64,000 bases of DNA from Paenibacillus polygoni (GCF_030263935.1 NZ_CP127162.1:1869501-1933500), one strand, 5' to 3'; positions 37,497 to 46,773 are shown, counted from the first letter of the stretch. The notes: generated from the sequence alone by a model not told the origin. Program-made: numbers and translations.

Positions 37497-39593
37497 ATGG
37501 AACAACGTGTTGAGATGCAACTTGGCGGCAGAACACTGATTCTAGAAACAGGACGTCTTGCTAAACAGGCAAACGCTGCTGTAACTGTACGCTATGGAGA
37601 TACCGTTATTTTATGTACCGTAACAGCGTCAACTGAACCTAAAGATTTGGACTTTTTCCCGCTTACGGTTAACTATGAGGAAAGACTATATGCAGTAGGT
37701 AAAATTCCAGGTGGATTCATTAAAAGAGAAGGTAGACCGAGCGAGAAAGCGATTCTTGCCAGCCGTCTGACAGATCGGCCCATCCGTCCTCTATTCCCGG
37801 AAGGTTTCCGTAATGATGTTCAGATTCAAAATATCGTAATGAGCGTTGATCAAGACTGCGAACCAGAAATCGCAGCAATGATCGGTACTTCTGCGGCACT
37901 AAGTATTTCAGATGTTCCATTTAATGGACCTATCGGCGGAGTAGCTGTTGGCCGTGTTAATGGTGAATTTGTAATTAACCCAGATGTTGCTGCTCAAGAA
38001 GCAAGTGATATCTACGTGGTGGTTGCAGGAACGAAAGATGCGATCATGATGGTAGAAGCAGAAGCAAATGAAGTACCAGAAGAAGTAATGCTCGAAGCGA
38101 TTATGTTTGGTCATGAGGAGATTAAAAACATCGTTGCTGTAATCGAACAATTGGTACAAGTTGCTGGTAAAGAGAAAATGGCTGTCAAATTGCATGCAGT
38201 GAATGCGGACGTTAACGCTGAAGTTCGCGAGTATGCAGCAGCTCGTCTCGTTGAAGCAGTTCGTATTGAAGAAAAACATGCAAGACAAGATGCGATTGAT
38301 GTAATTAACGATGAAACGGTTGCTTTCTTTGGTGATAAATACATAGAAACTCCTGAATTGTTAAAAGACGTGAAGGAAATCCTTCATGACATCGTTAAAG
38401 AAGAAGTTCGCAGACTGATCACGCATGATAAAGTGCGTCCAGATGGACGAGCATTGTCTGAAATTCGTCCGATCGATTGCGATACAAATCTCTTGCCGCG
38501 TACGCATGGATCTGGCTTGTTTACTCGTGGACAAACTCAGGCGCTCAGCGTATGTACATTAGGAGCACTAGGCGATGTTCAGATTCTAGATGGTATTGAT
38601 CTGGAAGAAACCAAACGCTTCATGCACCATTATAACTTCCCGCCGTTTAGTGTCGGTGAAGCAAGACCGCTTCGTCCTCCAGGTCGTCGTGAAATTGGTC
38701 ATGGTGCACTCGGTGAAAAAGCATTGTCTAAAGTAATTCCGTCTGAGACTGAATTCCCTTATACAATTCGTCTTGTATCTGAAGTTATTGAATCAAATGG
38801 TTCTACATCTCAGGCTAGTATCTGTGCTTCAACACTTGCTATGATGGATGCTGGGGTACCAATTAAAGCACCTGTAGCTGGTGTGGCAATGGGTCTGATT
38901 AAAGATGGAGATCATGTATCGATCCTGACTGATATTCAAGGTATGGAAGATCATCTTGGAGATATGGACTTTAAAGTAGCCGGTACTTCTGAAGGGGTTA
39001 CCGCAATTCAAATGGATATTAAGATCGATGGTATTGATCGTAATATTCTATCTGAAGCTCTAAGCCAAGCAAAAGAAGGGCGTATGCACATTCTTGGTAA
39101 AATGATGGAAGCTATCCAAAAACCAAGAGAAACCTTATCTAAGTATGCACCTAAGATTCTTACCATGCACATTAACCCGGATAAGATCCGTGATGTTATT
39201 GGAGCAGGCGGTAAAATCATTAACAAGATTATTGAGGAAACGGGCGTTAAAATCGATATCGAACAAGATGGCCGTGTATTCATCTCTTCTGCTGATCAAT
39301 CCATGAATGATAAAGCTCGCGAAATTATTGAAGGCATCGTTCGTGAAGTGGTTGTAGGTGAGATTTATGTAGGTAAAGTAAAACGTATTGAGAAGTTTGG
39401 CTGCTTTGTAGAAGTACTTCCTAACAAAGAAGGACTTGTGCATATCTCCCAGCTGTCTACAGAACGTGTAGCTAAAGTGGAAGACGTGGTCTCTATTGGA
39501 GATTCTATTACAGTAAAAGTAACAGAAATCGACCAACAAGGACGCATCAATCTTTCCCGCAAAGCAACTTTGACTGCAGAAACAAAAGCTTAA
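37497..39593 (+). CDS. pnp: Polynucleotide phosphorylase
   Basis: PNPase is a 3'-5' phosphorolytic exoribonuclease of the degradosome. The 698-residue protein has two RNase PH domains separated by a helical domain (about residues 215-300). The second PH domain has the active-site region [19 protein letters not shown] domain follows ([17 protein letters not shown]), then an S1 domain ([19 protein letters not shown]). The ATG at 37497 follows AGAAGGAGGGG. A strong terminator follows the gene. Confidence 0.97.
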   Translation: MEQRVEMQLGGRTLILETGRLAKQANAAVTVRYGDTVILCTVTASTEPKDLDFFPLTVNYEERLYAVGKIPGGFIKREGRPSEKAILASRLTDRPIRPLFPEGFRNDVQIQNIVMSVDQDCEPEIAAMIGTSAALSISDVPFNGPIGGVAVGRVNGEFVINPDVAAQEASDIYVVVAGTKDAIMMVEAEANEVPEEVMLEAIMFGHEEIKNIVAVIEQLVQVAGKEKMAVKLHAVNADVNAEVREYAAARLVEAVRIEEKHARQDAIDVINDETVAFFGDKYIETPELLKDVKEILHDIVKEEVRRLITHDKVRPDGRALSEIRPIDCDTNLLPRTHGSGLFTRGQTQALSVCTLGALGDVQILDGIDLEETKRFMHHYNFPPFSVGEARPLRPPGRREIGHGALGEKALSKVIPSETEFPYTIRLVSEVIESNGSTSQASICASTLAMMDAGVPIKAPVAGVAMGLIKDGDHVSILTDIQGMEDHLGDMDFKVAGTSEGVTAIQMDIKIDGIDRNILSEALSQAKEGRMHILGKMMEAIQKPRETLSKYAPKILTMHINPDKIRDVIGAGGKIINKIIEETGVKIDIEQDGRVFISSADQSMNDKAREIIEGIVREVVVGEIYVGKVKRIEKFGCFVEVLPNKEGLVHISQLSTERVAKVEDVVSIGDSITVKVTEIDQQGRINLSRKATLTAETKA

Positions 39594-39621
39594 AAAAGCT
39601 TAATTTTCATATAGAACTTTC

Positions 39622-39656
39622 AAAAGAGACAGAAGTTTATTCTGGCTCTTTTTTTA
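39622..39656 (+). terminator. Intrinsic terminator after pnp
   Basis: AAAAGAG (39622-39628) and CAGAA (39630-39634) pair with TTCTG (39640-39644) and CTCTTTT (39646-39652), with a single A-G mismatch between the two segments. The T-run continues to 39655. Confidence 0.85.
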
Positions 39657-39686
39657 TACATATTCAGCCTCTTGTACACATAAGAT
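39657..39686 (+). promoter_or_regulatory. Candidate sigma-E (early mother-cell) promoter for ylxY
   Basis: TACATATT at 39657-39664 and CATAAGAT at 39679-39686 are 14 bases apart. They closely resemble the sigma-E consensus (GKCATATT, 13-15 bases, CATACAMT). The ylxY ribosome-binding site follows 15 bases later. Confidence 0.6.
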
Positions 39687-39715
39687 GGGACAAACGTGAC
39701 CGGGGGGCTGAAGCA

Positions 39716-40705
39716 GTGAAAACAAACTCGAAAAAGTGGGCTGCCGTGCTTGTTAGTGCGGCAGCCGTCGTTTTGATCGGACAAGTAACGGATGTAGCCA
39801 GTTTTATTACACATCAAAGAGTGGTTCATACCGAAGATGCTTTTGATATGTATGTGGATGCTGCACCAGAAGATGAACTGAAAAAGCAGATTACACTCAA
39901 AGCAGCAGAAATGAAAATAGAACCTATTGATGCGAAGCTAGATCGCGTCTGGAAAGCAATTCCCGGATACAATGGGTTAGAAGTAGATATAGAAGCAACG
40001 TATCAAAAAGCATTATCTTCTCCAAAGTCAGAGTCTATTTCTTATGTAATGAAAGAGATCGCGCCCAAAATCTCACTCGACGACATTGGCCCGCATCCGA
40101 TATACCGAGGCAACCCGGAGAAAAAGATGGCCTCTTTTATGATCAATGTGGCTTGGGGCAATGAATATCTTACTCCTATGCTAGATACACTCGATAAATA
40201 TAAAGTAAAGGCCACATTTTTCCTTGATGGCAGCTGGCTGAGTAAGAATAAAGAGCTTGCTCTAGAGATTAGAAAGCGCGGGCATGAACTGGAGAACCAT
40301 GCGTATTCTCATCCTAATATGAGTAAGCTCAGCACAGAACGGGCCACTCTTGAGATTAGCAAGACAAAACAGCTGCTTAAAGAGTCACTTGGTGTAGATA
40401 ATAAGTGGTTTGCTCCCCCTTCTGGTGACTTTGATCAGGAAACAGTGAATCTCGCTGCTGAGCAAGGTCTGAAGACGGTGCTATGGACGATTGATACGGT
40501 AGATTGGAAGAAACCTAGTTCTGAAAGCGTGGTTGCAAAGATCACTAAAGGCACCGAGGCAGGATCTCTTATTTTAATGCATCCAACGGCTGCTTCTGAA
40601 GGCGCTCTTGAAGGAATGATTCAAGGAATTACCCAAAAAGGAATCACACTTGGGACGGTAAGTGAGACGTTGTCATCCGCAAGACTTCAGACGAAAGTTG
40701 AGTAA
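39716..40705 (+). CDS. ylxY: YlxY-like sporulation polysaccharide deacetylase family protein
   Basis: This 329-residue protein has an N-terminal membrane/signal segment (about residues 6-25) and a C-terminal NodB-type deacetylase domain (about 135-320). The usual catalytic TFDDG motif is replaced by MINVAWGNEY, so the normal Asp pair is missing. The metal-ligand HAYSHPNM segment is kept. Many YlxY proteins share this degeneracy, so enzymatic activity is uncertain. It starts with GTG, 8 bases after GGGGGG. The sigma-E-like promoter and gene order (pnp-ylxY-mlpA) point to expression during sporulation. Confidence 0.88.
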   Translation: MKTNSKKWAAVLVSAAAVVLIGQVTDVASFITHQRVVHTEDAFDMYVDAAPEDELKKQITLKAAEMKIEPIDAKLDRVWKAIPGYNGLEVDIEATYQKALSSPKSESISYVMKEIAPKISLDDIGPHPIYRGNPEKKMASFMINVAWGNEYLTPMLDTLDKYKVKATFFLDGSWLSKNKELALEIRKRGHELENHAYSHPNMSKLSTERATLEISKTKQLLKESLGVDNKWFAPPSGDFDQETVNLAAEQGLKTVLWTIDTVDWKKPSSESVVAKITKGTEAGSLILMHPTAASEGALEGMIQGITQKGITLGTVSETLSSARLQTKVE

Positions 40706-40816
40706 GGTCATTTTTTTTGGTAGGATTATGATATTTGGTTGTGAACATAATTCAGTCAAAGCCATTTTAAGATATGATTCTTAAAAGTGAGTTATCAAAT
40801 TTGGGGAGGCCAGCAT

Positions 40817-42085
40817 GTGAAGAAAATGAAACTGAAAAATGGCCTTAGAGTGGTCATGGAAGAAATTCCAACAAGCCGATCGGTTTCTTTTGGGATCTGG
40901 GTTAAGAATGGTTCACGTAATGAAGATGATCTGAATAACGGAGTGTCTCATTTTATAGAGCATATGCTGTTTAAAGGCACCGATCGTTTTGACGCAAAAG
41001 CGATAGCAGAACAATTTGATGCCATTGGCGGTAATGTGAATGCCTTTACCTCAAAAGAATACACTTGTTATTATGCAAAAGTTCTTGATGAACATTTGCC
41101 GATTGCCGTAGATGTCTTATCAGACATGTTCTTTCATTCCAAGTTTGACAGCGAGGAACTTGCGAAAGAGAAAAATGTGATTTTAGAAGAAATCTCGATG
41201 TATGAAGATACGCCGGATGATATGGTTCACGATTTAATTTCGCTTGCAGCTTACGGAGATCATCCACTCGCTTATCCAATCCTCGGTACAGAAGAGAAAC
41301 TAAATGCAATGGATCAGACAACACTTCGTGATTTTATGAAAGAACGTTATACGATTGAAAATACGGTGATCAGTCTTGCTGGGAATATTGATGCTGATCA
41401 TATTATGGAACTGCTCGAAAAATATTTTGGTTCTTTTGATCTTCACGGAGAAATAAAAGAAGTATCTGAGCCTGTATTTAAAGGGGAACAATTGTTTCAT
41501 AAAAAGAAAACAGAGCAAAATCACATCTGTTTAGCTTTTCCAGGATGTTCGATTCACGACAACAAGCAGTATGCAATGGCACTCATTAATAATGCGATTG
41601 GCGGCGGAATGAGTTCGAGACTGTTCCAGGAAATAAGAGAGAAACGCGGTCTTGCTTATTCTGTGTATTCCTATCATAGTGCACATGCAGACAGCGGCTT
41701 GTTTACGATCTATGCAGGAACAGCCCCTAAACAGACAAAAGAGGTAATGGAGCTTACGATTGCCCTTTTAAAAGATCTTGCTGTTAATGGTTTGTCTGAA
41801 GAAGAACTCCGTAAAGGAAAAGAACAGCTCAAAGGCAGCCTTATCTTGAGTCTGGAAGGTACAGGCAGCCGAATGAACCGGAATGGTAAAAATGAGCTGA
41901 TGGTAGGGAAACACCAAACCCTTGACCAAATGATTGAAAAAATCGAAAATGTAACTATGGACGACATCAATGTTGTTTTAGACCGCATGTTCGCTGTACC
42001 TTATGCACTGGCTATGGTAGGCGCTTCGGATAAAGCAATTGCATCTATGAGGAGGAACGAGTTTGTCAGTATCCGTACAAATTAA
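40817..42085 (+). CDS. mlpA: M16-family zinc peptidase MlpA (YmxG)
   Basis: This 422-residue insulinase-family (M16) metalloprotease resembles MlpA/YmxG of B. subtilis. The inverted zinc motif [11 protein letters not shown] is near residues 47-57, and the downstream Glu cluster of the family is present ([16 protein letters not shown]). The C-terminal half has the [26 protein letters not shown] segment (residues about 262-283). The GTG at 40817 follows GGGGAGG by 7 bases. It overlaps dut by 23 bases at its 3' end. Confidence 0.93.
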   Translation: MKKMKLKNGLRVVMEEIPTSRSVSFGIWVKNGSRNEDDLNNGVSHFIEHMLFKGTDRFDAKAIAEQFDAIGGNVNAFTSKEYTCYYAKVLDEHLPIAVDVLSDMFFHSKFDSEELAKEKNVILEEISMYEDTPDDMVHDLISLAAYGDHPLAYPILGTEEKLNAMDQTTLRDFMKERYTIENTVISLAGNIDADHIMELLEKYFGSFDLHGEIKEVSEPVFKGEQLFHKKKTEQNHICLAFPGCSIHDNKQYAMALINNAIGGGMSSRLFQEIREKRGLAYSVYSYHSAHADSGLFTIYAGTAPKQTKEVMELTIALLKDLAVNGLSEEELRKGKEQLKGSLILSLEGTGSRMNRNGKNELMVGKHQTLDQMIEKIENVTMDDINVVLDRMFAVPYALAMVGASDKAIASMRRNEFVSIRTN

Positions 42086-42509
42086 AAGATTAGCTGGTAA
42101 TGAAGATATTTCACTTCCTGCTCAAATGTCTGAACTCGCAGCAGGTTTTGACCTGTATGCCGCTGTGGAGGCTGATAAGACATTACATCCAGGGGAACGC
42201 AGTTTGATACCTACCGGATTTGCTATGGCTTTACCAGCTGGTTATGAAGCTCAGATTCGCCCAAGAAGCGGCTTAGCTTATAAACACGGGATCACCTGTC
42301 TTAATACGCCGGGAACCATTGATGCAGATTATCGTGGTGAAGTGAAGGTGCTGCTTGTGAACCTAGGACAAGAACCTTTCACAATCCGCCGGAATGAACG
42401 CATCGCACAAATGGTGATTCAAGTCGTACCTGCGGTTACCTTGATCGAAGTAGAAGAACTGTCTGAAACGGTTCGGGGTACCGGTGGTTTTGGCCACACA
42501 GGGAAATAA
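42063..42509 (+). CDS. dut: dUTP diphosphatase (trimeric dUTPase)
   Basis: dUTPase hydrolyses dUTP to dUMP, preventing uracil incorporation into DNA. All five motifs of the trimeric family are present in 148 residues: [34 protein letters not shown], and the C-terminal [10 protein letters not shown] arm. It starts with TTG at 42063, 7 bases after GGAGG at 42051-42055, so the ribosome-binding site lies inside mlpA. A strong terminator follows. In B. subtilis this site instead holds ymxH. Confidence 0.96.
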   Translation: MSVSVQIKRLAGNEDISLPAQMSELAAGFDLYAAVEADKTLHPGERSLIPTGFAMALPAGYEAQIRPRSGLAYKHGITCLNTPGTIDADYRGEVKVLLVNLGQEPFTIRRNERIAQMVIQVVPAVTLIEVEELSETVRGTGGFGHTGK

Positions 42510-42526
42510 AACAAAAGAAAGAATGC

Positions 42527-42560
42527 AGCTGCTCTTCCAAAATGGGAGGGCAGCTTTTTT
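42527..42560 (+). terminator. Intrinsic terminator after dut
   Basis: AGCTGCTCTTCC (42527-42538) pairs over 12 positions (two G-T) with GGGAGGGCAGCT (42544-42555), followed by TTTTT to 42560. Confidence 0.9.
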
Positions 42561-42572
42561 GTGTTTATCAAT

Positions 42573-42601
42573 CACCAGGGCTACCTGTTAGGCATAGGAT
42601 G
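42573..42601 (+). promoter_or_regulatory. Candidate late mother-cell (sigma-K-like) promoter for dpaAB
   Basis: CACC at 42573-42576 and GCATAGGATG at 42592-42601 give the sigma-K pattern (AC, 16 bases, CATANNNTA) with TG in place of the last TA. Expression of dpaAB in the mother cell is established in B. subtilis. The assignment here is inference. Confidence 0.4.
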
Positions 42602-42635
42602 ATATCATACAGCTTTTGAAAGGAGTGACATCCTG

Positions 42636-43541
42636 ATGTTGACCGGAGTTCGGATCGTCGTTTTAGGAGGAGATGCACGTCAGCTTGAGGTCATCCATCG
42701 CTGCGTAGAGCTTGATGCATCTGTAAGTATAGTAGGATTTGATACTTTGGAGCATTTTCCTGAAGGAGCTGTCAAGGAAACCTTGTCTGACCAGCTTCTT
42801 TCTACAGCAGACGTTTTAATACTGCCGGTGGTGGGATGTGACGACAGCGGAAACATCCAAGCTAAATATGCTGATAGTGATACAACGATAACTTTAACTG
42901 CAAAACTTGCAGCTGAATTACCAGAACATTGTACGATATTTACAGGTATGGCAAAACCTTATTTGAAAGAGATTTGTAAGCAAAATAGGATTCGTCTTAT
43001 TGAACTTCTTGACCGGGATGATGTGGCTATTCATAATTCGATTCCAACAGCAGAGGGCGCGATCATGCTGGCTATTCAGCAGACTGATTTTACGATTCAT
43101 AACTCGGTCGCGTTGGTACTCGGACTCGGTCGTACTGGTTTTACAATGGCAAAAACACTTCAAGGTTTGGGTGCGGATGTGAGGGTGGCTGTAAGACGCG
43201 AAGAGGACATTGCTAGAGCATCAGTGATGGGCTTAAAGCCTTTCCTGACGAGGGATTTAGAGAAACATGCAGGGCAAGCTGACTTGATTTTTAATACGAT
43301 ACCGTCTATGATAATCACAGCACAAATCCTGTCCAAAATGAAGTCGAAATCGTTTATTATTGATCTTGCCTCAGCACCTGGTGGAACCGATTTTCGGTAT
43401 GCAGAGAAGCGCGGTATTCAAGCGATGCTCGCCCCTGGGCTCCCTGGCATTGTTGCTCCCAAAACAGCGGGTGTTATTATTGCCAACTCCATTGTTAAGC
43501 TGCTTTTAGGTGAACAAAATGATCGGGGGAATAAGCAATGA
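42636..43541 (+). CDS. dpaA: Dipicolinate synthase subunit A (SpoVFA)
   Basis: With DpaB, DpaA oxidises dihydrodipicolinate to dipicolinic acid, the spore-core chelator. The 301-residue protein has an N-terminal domain (VRIVVLGGDARQLEVIHRC) and a central Rossmann fold (NSVALVLGLGRTGFTMAKTLQGLGADV, about residues 151-177, split for length). PTAEGAIMLAIQQTDF and LAPGLPGIVAPKTAG follow. The ATG follows AAAGGAGTG. It overlaps dpaB by ATGA. It is a hallmark gene of endospore formers. Confidence 0.96.
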   Translation: MLTGVRIVVLGGDARQLEVIHRCVELDASVSIVGFDTLEHFPEGAVKETLSDQLLSTADVLILPVVGCDDSGNIQAKYADSDTTITLTAKLAAELPEHCTIFTGMAKPYLKEICKQNRIRLIELLDRDDVAIHNSIPTAEGAIMLAIQQTDFTIHNSVALVLGLGRTGFTMAKTLQGLGADVRVAVRREEDIARASVMGLKPFLTRDLEKHAGQADLIFNTIPSMIITAQILSKMKSKSFIIDLASAPGGTDFRYAEKRGIQAMLAPGLPGIVAPKTAGVIIANSIVKLLLGEQNDRGNKQ

Positions 43542-44116
43542 ATTGGCAGGGAAAAACGGTTGGTTATGCGATAACAGGATCTCATTGTACTTTTGAAGAA
43601 GTGATGCCGGTAGTGCAAAGGTTTAAGGATGAAGGGGCAGATGTTGTGCCTATCATTTCTCAGACTGTACTCACTACAGACACTCGGTTTGGGACGTCTC
43701 AAAGCTGGCAGAAGCAGTTGAAAGATATAACGGGGAATGATATTATTTCTTCGATTGTCGAGGCAGAACCGCTGGGACCATCGAAGAGGCTCGATGTACT
43801 GGTTATAGCACCTTGCACAGGTAACACGACCAGTAAGCTAGCAAATGCAATGACGGATAGTCCTGTTCTCATGGCTGCAAAATCGCAAATGCGGAATCAA
43901 CGACCTGTTGTTCTTGCGATTTCGACGAATGACGGCCTGGGACTAAACGCAGCGAATATTGCAAAGTTACTTGTAGCGAAGTATATCTATTTTGTTCCGT
44001 TTGGCCAGGATAACCCAGAGAATAAACCGAATTCACTCGTCGCTAAAATGCATCTGATTCCTGAAGCAGCTTATGCTGCCCTCGAAGGAAGACAATTGCA
44101 ACCTATACTTATGTAA
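43538..44116 (+). CDS. dpaB: Dipicolinate synthase subunit B (SpoVFB)
   Basis: DpaB is the flavoprotein-like subunit of dipicolinate synthase. The 192-residue protein resembles the phosphopantothenoylcysteine decarboxylase/flavoprotein fold: GKTVGYAITGSHCTFEEVMP at the start, then LDVLVIAPCTGNTTSKLANAMTDSPVLMAAKS (split at residues 87-118) as the flavin-binding region. It overlaps dpaA by 4 bases and is followed by an intrinsic terminator. In B. subtilis asd comes next; here it is absent. Confidence 0.95.
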   Translation: MNWQGKTVGYAITGSHCTFEEVMPVVQRFKDEGADVVPIISQTVLTTDTRFGTSQSWQKQLKDITGNDIISSIVEAEPLGPSKRLDVLVIAPCTGNTTSKLANAMTDSPVLMAAKSQMRNQRPVVLAISTNDGLGLNAANIAKLLVAKYIYFVPFGQDNPENKPNSLVAKMHLIPEAAYAALEGRQLQPILM

Positions 44117-44149
44117 AGCGGCAAGTGGCATGTAACTTTACGAATGAGA

Positions 44150-44171
44150 GGTATCGAAAGATGCCTTTTTT
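44150..44171 (+). terminator. Intrinsic terminator after dpaB
   Basis: GGTATC (44150-44155) and GATGCC (44160-44165) form a 6-bp stem (one T-G) closed by a GAAA tetraloop, followed by TTTTTT. It separates dpaAB from dapG. Confidence 0.85.
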
Positions 44172-44178
44172 CGAGGTG

Positions 44179-44205
44179 AGTATACTAAGCAATTTAGGTA
44201 TACTT
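44179..44205. repeat. Imperfect inverted repeat upstream of dapG
   Basis: AGTATACTAA (44179-44188) mirrors TTAGGTATACT (44194-44204) with one extra base. It precedes a very A/T-rich stretch that may hold the dapG promoter. It could be an operator, but nothing identifies the regulator. Confidence 0.4.
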
Positions 44206-44248
44206 ATCCTTCATATTTTTTATATTATATCTTTTTGAAAAAATGAAT

Positions 44249-44363
44249 GATGTAGAACGTAGAACAGATTACTAACAAGCACTGCAAAGAATGCAGTTAA
44301 TCAAATCATCGCATCTGAACGCTTAAGCAACGCAGAAGGTTTACATTCCATTTGTTCTACATC
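44249..44363 (+). other. Structured leader RNA of dapG with competing stems
   Basis: GATGTAGAAC (44249-44258) can pair perfectly with GTTCTACATC (44354-44363), enclosing 95 bases. The enclosed region has hairpin ACTGCA/TGCAGT (44281-44297), extended by GATTA/TAATC. A second tandem copy, GTAGAACAGAT (44259-44269), can pair instead with ATTTGTTCTAC (44350-44360), which would break the first stem and the GATTA stem. No match to the lysine riboswitch or T-box is visible. Confidence 0.5.
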
Positions 44364-44408
44364 CTTTATGCTTAGGTCTTCTTGATACACAAATGGAGGA
44401 ATTCGTGC

Positions 44409-45626
44409 ATGGGCATTTTAGTGCAAAAATTTGGGGGGACTTCTCTTTCAACCCCCGCTGCTAGAGAACGTGTTCTTCAGCATATGAAACGTGAAATTAA
44501 AGCAGGGCATTCACTAGTTGTTGTTGTATCTGCAATGGGACGCAGAGGCGAACCTTATGCAACGGATACCCTTTTAGACTGGATTAGCAGTAACGGAGAT
44601 GCTCTGCCTGCAAGAGAGAAGGATCTGCTGCTTTCTTGTGGCGAGTTTATTTCTGCAAGCACATTAACCAGTTTGGCACATAGTGAAGGAATCACAGCAA
44701 CCGTTTTAACAGGCGGGCAAGCCGGAATTATTACCGATCGTCAATATGGCAATGCTAGAATCGTTGAGGTGAAGCCAGATCGGATCTTAGAAGAATTGAA
44801 ATCTCATCAAGTGGTTATTGTTGCCGGTTTCCAAGGCATTAATGATATAGGTGATATTACTACTTTAGGACGCGGAGGCAGCGACACGTCAGCAACAGCT
44901 CTTGGAGCAGCACTCGGAGCGGATATGGTTGATATCTATACCGATGTCGAGGGAGTACTTACGGCAGATCCAAGAATTGTAGAAGATGCGAAGCCTCTTT
45001 TATATGTCAGTTATGCAGAGATTAGTAATATGGCCCACCAAGGCGCAAAGGTGATACATCCGCGTGCGGTAGAGATCGCCATGCAGTCACATATTCCGGT
45101 GCGTGTTCGCTCTACTTTTGGGGATGGGGAAGGAACGCTTATTACTCACCCAGAAGGAGTTCGAGATATTCAATCCGGCGTTGTAGATCGTCATGTAACC
45201 GGTATTGCACATGTGAGTAACGTAACGCAAATCACGGTTGAAGCCGAAGAGAATGTAGGTAAACTGCAGCTCCAGGTATTCAAAGCGATGGCAGAGAATG
45301 ATATTAGTGTTGATTTTATTAATGTTTCACCATCTGGCGCCGTATATACCGTGTTTGATTATGATTCCGAAAAAGCGATCCGTGTCCTTCAAGAACTTGG
45401 ACTGAAGCCGAAAAGTTTGTCCGGTTGTGCGAAGGTTTCGGTTATTGGCGGAGGGATTAACGGTGTCCCAGGCATTATGGCCCGTATTGTCGAATCGCTT
45501 GCAGAGGTGAATATTGATATTTTGCAGTCAGCCGACTCGAACACAACAATATGGGTATTGGTGAAAAAAGAAGATATGGTAGGCGCAGTTCGCGCTCTTC
45601 ATACAAAATTTGAGCTCCACTTATAA
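44409..45626 (+). CDS. dapG: Aspartate kinase (DapG type)
   Basis: Aspartokinase phosphorylates aspartate, the first step towards diaminopimelate, lysine, methionine, threonine and spore dipicolinate. The 405-residue protein has LVQKFGGTSLSTP at the N terminus, FQGINDIGDITTLGRGGSDTSA as the catalytic/ATP region (residues about 148-169), then two ACT domains (VEAEENVGKLQLQVF, SGCAKVSVIGGGINGVPGI). Length and neighbours match the diaminopimelate-sensitive DapG. The ATG at 44409 has GGAGG at 44395-44399. Without asd next door it is separately transcribed. Confidence 0.95.
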   Translation: MGILVQKFGGTSLSTPAARERVLQHMKREIKAGHSLVVVVSAMGRRGEPYATDTLLDWISSNGDALPAREKDLLLSCGEFISASTLTSLAHSEGITATVLTGGQAGIITDRQYGNARIVEVKPDRILEELKSHQVVIVAGFQGINDIGDITTLGRGGSDTSATALGAALGADMVDIYTDVEGVLTADPRIVEDAKPLLYVSYAEISNMAHQGAKVIHPRAVEIAMQSHIPVRVRSTFGDGEGTLITHPEGVRDIQSGVVDRHVTGIAHVSNVTQITVEAEENVGKLQLQVFKAMAENDISVDFINVSPSGAVYTVFDYDSEKAIRVLQELGLKPKSLSGCAKVSVIGGGINGVPGIMARIVESLAEVNIDILQSADSNTTIWVLVKKEDMVGAVRALHTKFELHL

Positions 45627-45659
45627 TCTAATTTGTAATAGTTCAAGGAGGATAAAAAC

Positions 45660-46544
45660 GTGGAATTTGGAAGACTAATAACGGCCATGGTCACGCCTTT
45701 CAACGAACAAGGCGAGATTCACTGGGAAGAAACCTCCAGGCTCATCGATTATTTAATAGACGTACAAAAATCAGACGCACTGGTCGTATCAGGTACAACA
45801 GGAGAATCACCTACTCTATCAGATCAAGAAAAAGTGGAATTGTTTTCTTTTGCAGTAAAACATGCTGCTGGAAGAGCCAAAATTATAGCAGGTACTGGCA
45901 GCAACAGTACACACCATTCCATTACGCTTACGCAAGAGGCTGAAAAAGCGGGAGTAGACGGGGTTCTTTTGGTTGTTCCCTATTACAATAGACCAAATCA
46001 AGAAGGAATGTATAGACACTTCGAAGCGATTGCGAATTCTACTTCTTTACCTGTAATGCTGTATAATGTGCCGGGAAGAACTGCCGCGAGCCTTTCTGTA
46101 GAAACAACACTTCGACTTGCAGAGATCAAGAACATTGTCGCTACAAAAGAATGTGCATCCTTAGAACAAGTGACGCTGATTGCTGCGGGTGCTCCGAAAG
46201 GTTTTGCTGTTTATTCTGGCGATGACTCATCTACTTTGCCAGCCCTTTCCGTGGGAGCCTACGGCATCGTGAGTGTTGCGAGTCATATCATCGGTTCTTC
46301 TATGAAAGAGATGATTGAATCTTACTTGAACGGAGATGTACAGAAGGCTGCTTCCTTACATCAGAAGTTATTCCCTGTATTCAAGGGGTTGTTTGACGCG
46401 CCGCATCCGCTGCCGAATCCTGTAGCTGTTAAATATGCTTTAACACAAAAAGGCTATAAGGTGGGTTCCGTGCGTCTTCCGCTCGTGGCACCAACGGAAC
46501 AAGAAACTAAGTTTATTACAGAACTGATTGCGAAGATTGATTGA
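45660..46544 (+). CDS. dapA: 4-hydroxy-tetrahydrodipicolinate synthase
   Basis: DapA condenses pyruvate and aspartate semialdehyde. The product feeds lysine, cell-wall diaminopimelate and, through DpaAB, spore dipicolinate. The 294-residue TIM barrel has VVSGTTGESPTLSDQEK, LLVVPYYNRPNQEGMYRHF and VMLYNVPGRTA. The Schiff-base Lys163 is in IVATKECASL. The GTG at 45660 is 8 bases after AAGGAGG. It lies 33 bases after dapG, probably in one operon, and ends at a terminator. Confidence 0.96.
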   Translation: MEFGRLITAMVTPFNEQGEIHWEETSRLIDYLIDVQKSDALVVSGTTGESPTLSDQEKVELFSFAVKHAAGRAKIIAGTGSNSTHHSITLTQEAEKAGVDGVLLVVPYYNRPNQEGMYRHFEAIANSTSLPVMLYNVPGRTAASLSVETTLRLAEIKNIVATKECASLEQVTLIAAGAPKGFAVYSGDDSSTLPALSVGAYGIVSVASHIIGSSMKEMIESYLNGDVQKAASLHQKLFPVFKGLFDAPHPLPNPVAVKYALTQKGYKVGSVRLPLVAPTEQETKFITELIAKID

Positions 46545-46566
46545 CATATTTGATAAAAAATAGAGC

Positions 46567-46607
46567 ATCCTCGAACTCTTTGTTAGAGCTTCGGGGATTT
46601 TCTTTAT
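46567..46607 (+). terminator. Intrinsic terminator after dapA
   Basis: ATCCTCGAACTCT (46567-46579) pairs with AGAGCTTCGGGGAT (46585-46598) over 13 pairs with one bulged C and one T-G, followed by TTTCTTTAT. Confidence 0.85.
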
Positions 46608-46744
46608 ATTTAGAGCTTCATTTTCACGTTGTTTTGAGGAATAAAAAACCAAAAGTATAAGTGAAATAAGGTTGTTTCCTGCATTTTATTTTGATTGTTT
46701 TTAGAGAAAACGGGAAAACTACACCTTACAAAGCATGCTCGACT

Positions 46745-46773
46745 TGTTTTTTCGCTTTTTAATCATGTATAAT
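46745..46773 (+). promoter_or_regulatory. Sigma-A promoter for RNase J gene
   Basis: TTGTTT at 46745-46750 and TATAAT at 46768-46773 are 17 bases apart. The leader of about 155 bases contains a perfect hairpin CTTCG-GCTG-CGAAG at 46839-46852 with possible alternative pairings of the flanking GCAG and CTGC. The rest of the 390-base gap (46545-46934) holds only the dapA terminator and A/T-rich DNA. Confidence 0.75.

Noticed and set aside
44243..44325. Short leader-peptide frames (10-11 codons) upstream of dapG
   Set aside because: They have no ribosome-binding site and no run of regulatory amino-acid codons.
44117..44408. Lysine riboswitch or T-box before dapG
   Set aside because: None of the conserved lysine riboswitch core or T-box GGTGGNACCGCG sequence is present, and no terminator follows the folded region.
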